A DNA stretch of 12,077 bases from Candidatus Bathyarchaeota archaeon (GTDB lineage: Archaea > Thermoproteota > Bathyarchaeia > 40CM-2-53-6 > RBG-13-38-9), in the NCBI GenBank assembly GCA_018396565.1, contig JAGTQO010000017.1, positions 1-12,077 on the forward strand, given 5' to 3'. Below the pieces are notes generated by a model. That model worked only from the letters and a program-made list of their open reading frames with translations. It was not told where the DNA came from and made no database searches. Positions 1 through 6,086 of this stretch are shown in pieces (positions within the stretch are counted from its first letter, which is position 1; each line of letters opens with the position of its first letter). A program made the position numbers and the translations under genes.

Positions 1-1
1 A

Positions 2-568
2 TACCTCCATACTGAACTTGGAACTTGGAGTCAGGGCAAGCTTAATGCAAAGAGATACTTGAATGGTGAAATAGATTATAGAGAATGGGCAGAGCTTGAC
101 TGTGCGCTCTGGAGAGGTATAGAATTGACTAAGATACTCGATATAATAGATAGAGTTGAATTTGTAGACGGAGCATTGGAGACTGTTGCAAGACTGAAGA
201 AGGAAGGCATAAAGGTTGGGGTAGTGAGCGCAGGAATCTCATTGATGACAGATAGAGCGGCTAGAAAATTGAATTTGGACCTAGCTCTATCGAACGAAAT
301 TTTAGTAGAGGATGGAGTGTTAACGGGAGGAATTATTACGAAAGTCTCGTTAGACGAGAAACCAAACATTATCAAAGACATTGCGGACTCAATTGGAATA
401 CCTATGTCTGAGGTTGCGACTGTTGGCGATAACGTCTTCGATATGCCAACGGAATCTGGGTTGAAGATAGCTTTTAACCCGAAGAGTAGGGGTGCCATTG
501 AAGTGGCAGACTTCATAGTTGGTGGAAGTGATATAAGAGAGATACTTAAGATAATATTGTCAGAGTAG
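2..568 (+). CDS. HAD-family phosphatase, phosphoserine phosphatase-like (5' end outside window)
   Basis: This is the C-terminal part of a HAD hydrolase of the SerB (phosphoserine phosphatase-like, subfamily IB) type. The reading frame is open back to the window edge: the codons before the TTG at 59 encode plausible protein (YLHTELGTWSQGKLNAKRY), so that TTG is not the real start. The nucleophile motif I (DxDGT) must lie upstream. Visible motifs are motif II in VVSAGIS (Ser codon 227-229), the motif III lysine in DEKPNII (codon 359-361) and motif IV VGDNVFDMP (Asp codon 428-430). The stretch with ALWRG between them fits the SerB-type cap. The family transfers phosphate from small phosphomonoesters to water through an aspartyl phosphate. 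Serine synthesis is one possible role, but the substrate cannot be fixed without the N-terminus. It ends 99 bases before the next plus-strand gene. Confidence 0.88.
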   Translation, partial: YLHTELGTWSQGKLNAKRYLNGEIDYREWAELDCALWRGIELTKILDIIDRVEFVDGALETVARLKKEGIKVGVVSAGISLMTDRAARKLNLDLALSNEILVEDGVLTGGIITKVSLDEKPNIIKDIADSIGIPMSEVATVGDNVFDMPTESGLKIAFNPKSRGAIEVADFIVGGSDIREILKIILSE

Positions 569-667
569 CGATAAGTTGATAATCATTGTTGACTCCATTT
601 CACGAGCTTGACATTTCACGCATCGGCTGATCTTCGCCCTATGTAACTGATACTGGAATGATCGACT

Positions 668-1093
668 ATGTTCTATAAAGTTAAGGGAATGGCTCATAAA
701 ATGGTTTTGAGAAGTTTCCTGAAATATAGAATAATCAATTATGGAGAGGTCAAGTCGGTTGAGGTGTACAGTAAGAGTATGATACCTCCCCTAGTAACCT
801 CAATCTTATTGACTGTAACTCAACTAGCCATTTTCTTCGGTCTTAAGGAGATAGATCCTCTCAACATTATCATTGAGCATCATGGTCGCTCAATATTAAT
901 TATATGTAACATCTTAATTATTACATCACTCGCTTTAGCATTTACAAGGGTTAAAATGGCGACCCTTAAGATAACTTTGATCGGATCAGATGAGCCTTTA
1001 AAACTACATTATGTGCTTAGGTCGACATGTAACAAGATAGTTGAAAGCGTGCAGGCTAGCATTCACGGCTATGAATCTCAGGATGGGACTTGA
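668..1093 (+). CDS. Small membrane protein with two transmembrane helices, unknown function
   Basis: A 141-residue protein I do not recognise by name. It has a basic N-terminus, a short strand-like segment (GEVKSVEVYSKS, about 26-37), two hydrophobic helices (about 38-58 and 74-93) joined by a short loop with HH, then a segment of strand character (about 98-117, ATLKITLIGSDEPLKLHYV) and a C-terminal amphipathic helix (about 119-133). This order resembles membrane proteins in which a helical hairpin is inserted into a PH-like beta domain, but that is inference. The ATG is preceded by GGAATGATC, a fair match to the archaeal Shine-Dalgarno complement. Its TGA stop is followed directly, in the same frame, by the TTG start of trmI, so the two genes are almost certainly cotranscribed and probably translationally coupled. 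Real-gene status rests on length, operon position and coherent topology. Confidence 0.7.
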   Translation: MFYKVKGMAHKMVLRSFLKYRIINYGEVKSVEVYSKSMIPPLVTSILLTVTQLAIFFGLKEIDPLNIIIEHHGRSILIICNILIITSLALAFTRVKMATLKITLIGSDEPLKLHYVLRSTCNKIVESVQASIHGYESQDGT

Positions 1094-1882
1094 TTGAACC
1101 GGAGAATAGGCTTCGGAGACACAGTACTACTCTATCTAGACCGTAAAAGGAGGTGGCTGGTCAAGGTTTCTGAGGGTAAACAATTTCACACCCATCGGGG
1201 GTTCATTGAGCTTGAGAAGATAGTCGGCAAAAGCTTCGGAGACTCAGTGATCACTTCGACCGGGGATAAGCTGTATGTCCTCAAGCCTACATTGGTAGAC
1301 ATCTTAAATTTCTTTGAGAGGCCTACGCAGGTACTTTACCCTAAGGATCTGGGTCTTCTATTGCTGAAGCTAGACCTAGAGCCAGGTAAGAGGGTTATAG
1401 AGGCTGGCACCGGTAGTGGAGTTGCCACCGCCGCGATCGCGAATGCGGTTAAGCCGAGTGGTCATGTATACTCCTATGAGGTTAATTTGGAGTTCTTAAA
1501 TAAGGCGAGACAGAACCTTTCTAGACTCGACCTTCTCAAATATGTGACCTTGAAACATTCTGATGCGCGGGACGGTTTTGACGAGATAGATGTTGACGCT
1601 GTATTCTTAGATTTAGGTGACCCGTGGAATGTTGTGTCGAAGGCATATCTCAAATTAAAAGGCAGTGGAACGCTTGCTTCCTTCAGTCCAACCATGAATC
1701 AGGTTGAGAAGACTGTTTCAATGATGAAGAAGGATGGATTCATAGACATAGAGACATGTGAACTACTGCTCAGACATATGCGGGTTGAGGAAGGAAGGTT
1801 CAGGCCTGAAACTCGCATGGTGGCGCATACAGGATACTTAACATTTGCTAGGAAAGCTAATAGGGAAGACCCAGAGGTATGA
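1094..1882 (+). CDS. trmI: tRNA (adenine-N1)-methyltransferase TrmI (m1A57/m1A58)
   Basis: S-adenosylmethionine-dependent methyltransferase that puts a methyl group on N1 of A58 in the T-loop of tRNA. Characterised archaeal members also modify A57, and the enzyme is a homotetramer. Its 262 residues match the family: an N-terminal small beta domain (1-75, with FHTHRG at 31-36), the conserved QVLYPKDLG (79-87), SAM motif I EAGTGSG (103-109), the ribose-binding acid E129 in YSYEV, SDARDG (156-161), motif IV LDLGDPW (172-178), and the C-terminal RPETRMVAHTGYL (237-249). The start is TTG at 1094. An in-frame TGA lies immediately before it, so no longer form exists, and GFGDTVLLYLD at the very start matches the family N-terminus. 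AGGATGG at 1080-1086 is a reasonable ribosome-binding site. The stop overlaps a possible ATG of the next gene (ATGA, 1879-1882). Confidence 0.96.
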   Translation: MNRRIGFGDTVLLYLDRKRRWLVKVSEGKQFHTHRGFIELEKIVGKSFGDSVITSTGDKLYVLKPTLVDILNFFERPTQVLYPKDLGLLLLKLDLEPGKRVIEAGTGSGVATAAIANAVKPSGHVYSYEVNLEFLNKARQNLSRLDLLKYVTLKHSDARDGFDEIDVDAVFLDLGDPWNVVSKAYLKLKGSGTLASFSPTMNQVEKTVSMMKKDGFIDIETCELLLRHMRVEEGRFRPETRMVAHTGYLTFARKANREDPEV

Positions 1883-1906
1883 ATGATAGAAGAGGCTTCT
1901 TGTTAA

Positions 1907-1911
1907 GGTGG
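1907..1911 (+). promoter_or_regulatory. Ribosome-binding site deciding the zinc-finger start
   Basis: GGTGG, in the context AAGGTGGA, matches the core of the archaeal Shine-Dalgarno complement (GGAGGTGATC). It lies six bases before the ATG at 1918, whereas the ATG at 1879 has no comparable element. It supports the shorter protein. Confidence 0.6.
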
Positions 1912-1917
1912 ACATCT

Positions 1918-2088
1918 ATGTCCAAATGTGATCAGTGTAAGGTTACTCTTCAGCAACTTAAAACTTGCCAGTACTGCATGAAAAATTTCTGCCCTGAATG
2001 CTATGACAAGCATATGGCATGGGAGCTACGTCATAGAAGCATGGCAGAGGAATCTTCTAAACTATGGAGAAAGAGGCGGAAGGATTGA
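1918..2088 (+). CDS. Small zinc-finger protein, AN1/HIT-like cysteine-histidine pattern
   Basis: From the ATG at 1918 this is a 56-residue protein with a dense metal-binding pattern: C4-x2-C7-x9-C17-x2-C20-x4-C25-x2-C28-x3-H32-x6-H39, followed by a basic tail ending in KLWRKRRKD. Eight ligands in this order suggest a two-zinc cross-brace fold like AN1, B-box or HIT fingers, though the spacing matches none of them exactly. A longer form starts at ATG 1879 (69 residues, overlapping the trmI stop by four bases). I prefer 1918 because GGTGG at 1907-1911 sits six bases before it and the cysteine cluster begins at once; the extra residues MNDRRGFLLRWTS look uninformative. Position directly behind trmI suggests cotranscription and perhaps a nucleic-acid or protein-adaptor role. 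It ends seven bases from the convergent stop of the next gene. No function can be assigned. Confidence 0.75.
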   Translation: MSKCDQCKVTLQQLKTCQYCMKNFCPECYDKHMAWELRHRSMAEESSKLWRKRRKD

Positions 2089-2095
2089 ATGTTGA

Positions 2096-2392
2096 TCAGA
2101 AATAGTCGATGTTCTTCTTCATTCTTACCTTACGCACAAATTTTTCAGGAATCTCCATCGGATCCAGCAGCTCTTCAGGCTTAACTTCTATCTCTCTAGT
2201 CTTGAGGGTTAATCCGCATACGCCGTTGGGTAAAAGTCTACCTTTGACGCATCTCGCATACTTGCATGAAGCTGGCGTACACTCGTCATCAGCAAATCTA
2301 CAGTAGGCTAAACTTCCTCTTGGTATGAGAGATCTCTGTTCACATCTAAAGAATTCGCAGCCGGATGAACATGTTTTAAAATTTTTCTGCAA
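2096..2392 (-). CDS. Small cysteine-rich protein, unknown function
   Basis: A 98-residue soluble protein with eight cysteines in its first 60 residues (C8, C12, C17, C31, C38, C43, C48, C59; spacings x3, x4, x13, x6, x4, x4, x10) and a cysteine-free charged tail (about 61-98, with KPEELLDP and MKKNIDYF). The even number and close spacing suggest two metal sites, either zinc or iron-sulfur, but no known motif fits exactly and I do not recognise the family. The start is TTG at 2390-2392: a strong Shine-Dalgarno GGTGA (2399-2403 on the minus strand) sits six bases upstream, and an in-frame TGA at 2399-2401 rules out a longer form. A TATA-like box about 80 bases upstream suggests its own promoter. 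It converges with the zinc-finger gene, only seven bases separating the stops. Confidence 0.78.
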   Translation of the reverse strand: MQKNFKTCSSGCEFFRCEQRSLIPRGSLAYCRFADDECTPASCKYARCVKGRLLPNGVCGLTLKTREIEVKPEELLDPMEIPEKFVRKVRMKKNIDYF

Positions 2393-2398
2393 AAAGAT

Positions 2399-2403
2399 TC
2401 ACC
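2399..2403 (-). promoter_or_regulatory. Ribosome-binding site for the TTG-started cysteine-rich gene
   Basis: Read on the minus strand this is GGTGA, followed by six bases and then TTG. It overlaps an in-frame TGA, which fixes the TTG at 2392 as the only possible start. Confidence 0.65.
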
Positions 2404-2471
2404 GGACAAAGGTAAGGCGGTGTGTCTACCCCTGTAGCCTTTCATCAAGGTATGAGTTCACAATTTGTAGA

Positions 2472-2481
2472 TTAATATAAG
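2472..2481 (-). promoter_or_regulatory. Candidate TATA box for the cysteine-rich gene
   Basis: On the minus strand the sequence reads CTTATATTAA in otherwise mixed-composition DNA of the 153-base gap behind hppA. Transcription would begin roughly 25 bases downstream (near 2450), giving a leader of some 55-60 bases. The assignment rests on similarity to archaeal TATA boxes only. Confidence 0.4.
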
Positions 2482-2545
2482 CGTTACCATCACAACCAAC
2501 CCAGACATTTGCGGATGCGTAACTTACCTCGCCCAATAGAAGGGT

Positions 2546-4714
2546 TCATGCTCTGACTTCCAATGTCGAGAATGCACCTTCCCTTTTACCTTGCCAGACT
2601 ACCAAGCCTATCACCAAGGCTAGAAATATCCCTACCACACTCGATATTAACGGATGATCGGCAAATTTGATGATTAAGGGTGCAAAGATGAGGGAGACCA
2701 GGTTGATGACCTTGATCATGGGGTTCAACGCTGGGCCGGAGGTGTCCTTCAGAGGATCCCCGACAGTGTCACAGACTACAGATGCCTTATGTTCCTCAGA
2801 GCCTTTCCCACCATAGTATCCATCCTCAATCTTCTTCTTAGCGTTGTCCCATGCACCCCCAGAAGTCGCCATGAAGACTGCCAATATCTGTCCTGCAACT
2901 ATTATTCCAGCTAGGAAAGCGCCTAGAGCCGCCTGGTTGAGGATAAATCCAACTGCAAGAGGCGTCAGTATTGCCAGCAACACCAAGCCAACAAGCTCTT
3001 TCTGGGCTGCGACAGTGCATATTGTAACCACCCTAGCATAGTCTGGAGGTCGGCTTCCCTCCATCACGCCCGGTGTCCTGAACTGCATCCTAACCTCTTC
3101 GATGATTCGACCTGCGGCCCTACTTACTGCACGTAAAGATATTGAGCTGAAGATAAAGGGTAATCCGCCCCCAATCAGTAAGCCAACGAAGACAACTGGG
3201 TCGGCAATGTTTAGGCCGATCTTTTCAAGACCGGTTGTCTCAGCGAACGCACCAAACAGCGATACTGCTGCTATTACGGCTGAGGCTATGGCGATGGCTT
3301 TAGTTACTGCTTTGGTTGTGTTGCCTGAGGCGTCGAGGTCTGCGAGTATCTTCCTGGCCCCCGGCTCTAGACCGGCCATCTCACTTATCCCATTGGCATT
3401 ATCGACTATCGGCCCGAAAGCATCCATGGAAACATTATTTCCAGTGTGAGTCAACATACCTATCCCAGATAGGGCCACTCCATACATCGTGAAGACTGCT
3501 GAGGAGCCTGTGAAGAATAGGGTTGAGGCTATTATCGTCATACATATTATCAGAAGATTCAGAACAGTCACTTCAAAACCGAGGGATAAGCCCCCAAGTA
3601 TCTCAGTCGCTGGCCCCGTCCTTGTAGCCCTAGCCAACTCATCGACAGGTTTCTTAGATGGGTTTGTGAAGTGGTCCGTTATCTTATTGAATCCTATGGC
3701 TAGAAAGACTCCTACGGCAGTAGCAGCGAAGACTCTTAAGTCATGGACATAATAATGGGCCAGAACGAAGAAGCTCGCGATAGAGATTGCGGAGGATAGA
3801 TCGTAAGAGAGATCCATTGCCTTGAATGCGTCACCTTTTACCAATCTCTGGGGCCATAGGGAGACGGAGTATGTACCGATGATCGTACTCATTACACCAA
3901 TCGCCCTGACTAAAAGCGGAAATACAACCCATTTGATATCGAAAGGCTGCAGGGCTAAGCCTAAGATCATTGCGGAGACAATAGTCACCTCATAGGATTC
4001 GAATATATCTGAGGCCATCCCTGCGCAGTCGCCTACATTGTCTCCTACTAGGTCAGCGACAACAGCGGCGTTACGAGGGTCATCTTCAGGAATGCCCCTT
4101 TCAACTTTACCCACTAGGTCTGCCCCGACATCAGCTGCTTTAGTGTATATCCCACCACCAACCCTCATGAACAGAGCTATCAATGTCCCTCCAAAACCAA
4201 ACCCCAACAACACTTCAGGGGCATCTTTGAAGTATATCATGAAGATCATCGTGCCTCCCAGAAGCCCCAATCCATCAGTCAACATGCCAGTTATGGTTCC
4301 TGTCCTATATGATATCTTTAAAGCATCTTGGAAGCTCTTCCTTGAAGCCTCGACAACCCTGATGTTCCCTCTAACAGCCATGTTCATGCCTAAGTAGCCT
4401 ACGAGACCTGAGAAGGCGACTCCCATGAGAAAGGCACACGCTCTTCCTATAGAGATGGCTGGAGGACCCCCAACGATGACGGAGGAGAAGTATAGAGCGA
4501 ATGCCAGAATCGCAATGACAAGAAGGATCGACTTGAACTGCCTCTTCAGATAGGCATTTGCCCCCTCTCTGATCCCTTCCCAAACGGTATAAGCTCTACC
4601 GCCGCCGACCTCCCGTCTGAGGATCTGGCGCGCTAGGAGCGCCGCATATATTAGAGCCCCTATAGCTGTGGCAATGACCGACCATAGAGCGACGGTTTCG
4701 AAATTCCACGGCAA
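2546..4714 (-). CDS. hppA: Membrane-bound proton-pumping pyrophosphatase, potassium-independent type
   Basis: An integral membrane enzyme that hydrolyses pyrophosphate and moves ions across the membrane. It has 722 residues, the usual family length, with many hydrophobic helices (about 16 expected). The substrate-site motifs are intact: DVGADLVGKVERGIPEDD (195-212), DNVGDCAGMASD (225-236), DAFGPIVDNANG (431-442), and WDNAKKKIEDG (622-632) with DTVGDPLKDTSGPALN (649-664). In GNTTKAVTK (464-472) the lysine (K468) and threonine (T471) occupy the positions that distinguish potassium-independent proton pumps; potassium-dependent enzymes carry alanine and usually glycine there. Proton rather than sodium transport therefore follows from family knowledge. 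The start is TTG (4712-4714) with GGGGAG seven bases upstream and a TATA-like element about 45 bases upstream. It is probably transcribed alone and recycles pyrophosphate from biosynthesis, including tRNA charging and phosphoribosyl transfer. Confidence 0.98.
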   Translation of the reverse strand: MPWNFETVALWSVIATAIGALIYAALLARQILRREVGGGRAYTVWEGIREGANAYLKRQFKSILLVIAILAFALYFSSVIVGGPPAISIGRACAFLMGVAFSGLVGYLGMNMAVRGNIRVVEASRKSFQDALKISYRTGTITGMLTDGLGLLGGTMIFMIYFKDAPEVLLGFGFGGTLIALFMRVGGGIYTKAADVGADLVGKVERGIPEDDPRNAAVVADLVGDNVGDCAGMASDIFESYEVTIVSAMILGLALQPFDIKWVVFPLLVRAIGVMSTIIGTYSVSLWPQRLVKGDAFKAMDLSYDLSSAISIASFFVLAHYYVHDLRVFAATAVGVFLAIGFNKITDHFTNPSKKPVDELARATRTGPATEILGGLSLGFEVTVLNLLIICMTIIASTLFFTGSSAVFTMYGVALSGIGMLTHTGNNVSMDAFGPIVDNANGISEMAGLEPGARKILADLDASGNTTKAVTKAIAIASAVIAAVSLFGAFAETTGLEKIGLNIADPVVFVGLLIGGGLPFIFSSISLRAVSRAAGRIIEEVRMQFRTPGVMEGSRPPDYARVVTICTVAAQKELVGLVLLAILTPLAVGFILNQAALGAFLAGIIVAGQILAVFMATSGGAWDNAKKKIEDGYYGGKGSEEHKASVVCDTVGDPLKDTSGPALNPMIKVINLVSLIFAPLIIKFADHPLISSVVGIFLALVIGLVVWQGKREGAFSTLEVRA

Positions 4715-4721
4715 GACGATA

Positions 4722-4727
4722 CTCCCC
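4722..4727 (-). promoter_or_regulatory. Ribosome-binding site of hppA
   Basis: GGGGAG on the minus strand, seven bases before the TTG start. It supports TTG at 4714 as the true start; the protein from there has the normal length and N-terminus. Confidence 0.6.
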
Positions 4728-4755
4728 TAAGAGGGTAATGAAGTTGGCAATAATC

Positions 4756-4770
4756 TTATTTAAATATATG
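4756..4770 (-). promoter_or_regulatory. Candidate TATA box of hppA
   Basis: The minus strand reads CATATATTTAAATAA, the strongest AT-only stretch of the gap. A start of transcription about 25 bases downstream would lie near 4735, leaving a leader of roughly 20 bases that carries the GGGGAG site. A second AT-rich stretch containing the 12-base palindrome TAATTTAAATTA (4798-4809) lies further upstream. Confidence 0.5.
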
Positions 4771-4813
4771 TCGACATTTTTACCCTTCCGAATACTTTAA
4801 TTTAAATTATTGC

Positions 4814-4819
4814 AAAAAA
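4814..4819 (-). terminator. Candidate oligo-T terminator of the phosphoribosyltransferase gene
   Basis: Six consecutive T on the minus strand, about 55 bases past the TAG stop at 4875-4877 and just before the AT-rich promoter region of hppA. Archaeal RNA polymerase commonly terminates at such T-runs without a hairpin. I see no strong stem before it. Confidence 0.4.
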
Positions 4820-4874
4820 GTTTAACCAGTTGTCAAAGTTTCCAACTTTTCGAAGGTCTATACGGAACCTACTT

Positions 4875-5501
4875 CTACTTTTTCAATAACCCACGTGTCT
4901 TACATTCAGCGCAAAGTTCTCTCAGGCTTTCAGTATCTATTGTAACATTGAAAAGTTCTTTCAGCCTACTAATAGTCTCTTCGAAGTCTATGTCGTCATT
5001 CTTGAATACGAGTGCTTTAGGTATAAGGTTGCATAGGTCCTCCACATAGTTCCATGGAAATATAACCCACCTCCACTCGATCTCCTCAGCAAAATAGTCC
5101 GGAACAAATCTTGAACCTTTGATGTGTCTCAGGGTTGCGGTTTTAATCTCTACTGGTGATAGAGACTTGACATGTTCGATAGATTTTCTCATGCTTTCAC
5201 CAGTGTCGGTGATATCATCTACAACCAAAATCCTCTTTCCGGAAAGGTCCACCTTCAGGGGATATTTGAGCCTCGCCTCACCATTTGGGCTTGCAGTTAT
5301 CCCCCAATGTTCAACCTTTAGACTCAGAAGGTCCTTCACCCCAAGGAAGTCACATAAGACCCTAGAAAATATCCATCCGCCCCTGGCGAGGCCTATGACG
5401 ATATCTGGCTTGTAGCCTGACTCCTTGATCTTCTTTGCCACTATCTTCGATAGGGAATAAAATTTGTTCCAATCCATTAATTCACACTTGAATTCAGACA
5501 A
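4875..5501 (-). CDS. Purine-type phosphoribosyltransferase
   Basis: A 208-residue type I phosphoribosyltransferase. The PRPP-binding motif ILVVDDITDTGES (91-103) carries the paired acids D95-D96. IVIGLARGGW (34-43) is the pyrophosphate-binding loop, and PDYFAEE and WVIFPW (134-140, 145-150) match the hood region of the predicted archaeal xanthine/hypoxanthine/guanine enzymes (COG2236). The reaction joins a purine base to PRPP and releases pyrophosphate; which base is used cannot be read from the sequence. Residues after about 160 form an extra charged tail with C197-x2-C200 near the end. The start is TTG at 5501, with GGGGG (5509-5513) seven bases upstream. An overlapping ATG at 5503-5505 is out of frame. 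The internal ATG (residue 9) would remove a segment that looks like normal protein. Confidence 0.92.
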   Translation of the reverse strand: MSEFKCELMDWNKFYSLSKIVAKKIKESGYKPDIVIGLARGGWIFSRVLCDFLGVKDLLSLKVEHWGITASPNGEARLKYPLKVDLSGKRILVVDDITDTGESMRKSIEHVKSLSPVEIKTATLRHIKGSRFVPDYFAEEIEWRWVIFPWNYVEDLCNLIPKALVFKNDDIDFEETISRLKELFNVTIDTESLRELCAECKTRGLLKK

Positions 5502-5591
5502 TCATATTCCCCCTATTGGGAGAGTGTTCATTCATCTATCTTCCAAGCGCCTATTTTGGTAATAAGTGTATCTCACGGGATTTCGATGTTA

Positions 5592-5617
5592 TTCAAATCC
5601 TTTTTTAGTGATTTGAA
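5592..5617. repeat. Perfect inverted repeat in a divergent promoter region
   Basis: TTCAAATC (5592-5599) and GATTTGAA (5610-5617) are exact reverse complements, eight bases each, separated by ten bases containing T6. It lies in the 185-base gap between the divergent phosphoribosyltransferase and PRC-barrel genes. The centre-to-centre distance of 18 bases is longer than one helical turn but fits some dimeric operators; the T-run in the spacer could instead make it an RNA hairpin or terminator. No regulator is known. Confidence 0.45.
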
Positions 5618-5662
5618 ATTCTTGATTGTGCTTGAAGAAAACGTTAAAACAATCCAGAGACG

Positions 5663-5672
5663 CAATATATTG
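5663..5672 (+). promoter_or_regulatory. Candidate TATA box for the PRC-barrel gene
   Basis: CAATATATTG, itself a palindrome, is centred about 20 bases before the TTG start at 5687. That is close to the usual distance between the TATA centre and the transcript 5' end, so the message may be nearly leaderless, in line with the absence of a clear ribosome-binding site. Confidence 0.4.
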
Positions 5673-5686
5673 GTAGATGAGTAGCC

Positions 5687-6022
5687 TTGAGTGAACGTAA
5701 ATATACTCCAAGCCAGAAACTCATTGGAATGCAGGTTGTCGATTCGAAAGGAGCTATCGTTGGAAATGTCAAGGATCTAGCGGTGAGCATCGGGGGTAAG
5801 GAAGTTCTACTGATCGTTGGGACGAGGGCTGGAGGCGAGATCGATATTCATTGGGGGGATGTAAACTCAATAGAGGACGTTATACTGCTCTCAAAACCTG
5901 GAGACATGATCGGAGAGAAACCAAGTCCTCCGTTGCCACAGACAATTACATGTGGCTCTTGTGGTGCAACATTGCCTGCTCACGCAAAGTTCTGCGCTAA
6001 ATGCGGTTCAAAGGTCAGGTGA
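5687..6022 (+). CDS. PRC-barrel domain protein with C-terminal zinc ribbon
   Basis: A 111-residue protein with two parts. Residues about 10-70 form a PRC-barrel: KLIGMQVVDSKGAIVGNVKDL begins it, and the strand EVLLIVG and IHWGDVNSIEDVILL complete it. After a proline-rich linker (79-86, PSPPLPQT) comes a zinc ribbon with C89-x2-C92-x10-C103-x2-C106 in the CGSCGATLP..FCAKCG style common in archaeal adaptor proteins. PRC-barrels occur in RimM, photosynthetic reaction centre subunit H and many archaeal small proteins, and usually mediate protein or RNA contacts. No enzyme activity is expected. The start is TTG at 5687; no clear Shine-Dalgarno element precedes it. It is transcribed alone and converges with mtnP 64 bases away. 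The exact role is unknown. Confidence 0.85.
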   Translation: MSERKYTPSQKLIGMQVVDSKGAIVGNVKDLAVSIGGKEVLLIVGTRAGGEIDIHWGDVNSIEDVILLSKPGDMIGEKPSPPLPQTITCGSCGATLPAHAKFCAKCGSKVR

Positions 6023-6086
6023 CATCGGCTCCTACGAAAGCTTAACCGTCAGATGACGCATCCATTTCCATAGTCAATCTTCTCCT

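Noticed and set aside
17..30. Tandem GAACTTG repeat
   Set aside because: It is two short units inside coding sequence and has no wider pattern.
1..568. HAD phosphatases at both window ends as a linked pair or lost motif I
   Set aside because: Both are cut by the window border rather than damaged, belong to different HAD subfamilies, and their co-occurrence is probably chance.
569..667. Possible tRNA or small RNA in the gap after the first gene
   Set aside because: No tRNA-like T-arm, acceptor pairing or strong hairpin is visible; nothing can be supported in these 99 bases.
1879..1917. Longer start of the zinc-finger gene overlapping the trmI stop (ATGA)
   Set aside because: Possible through coupling, but the second ATG has a much better ribosome-binding site and the conserved-looking part starts there. 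Kept only as an alternative.
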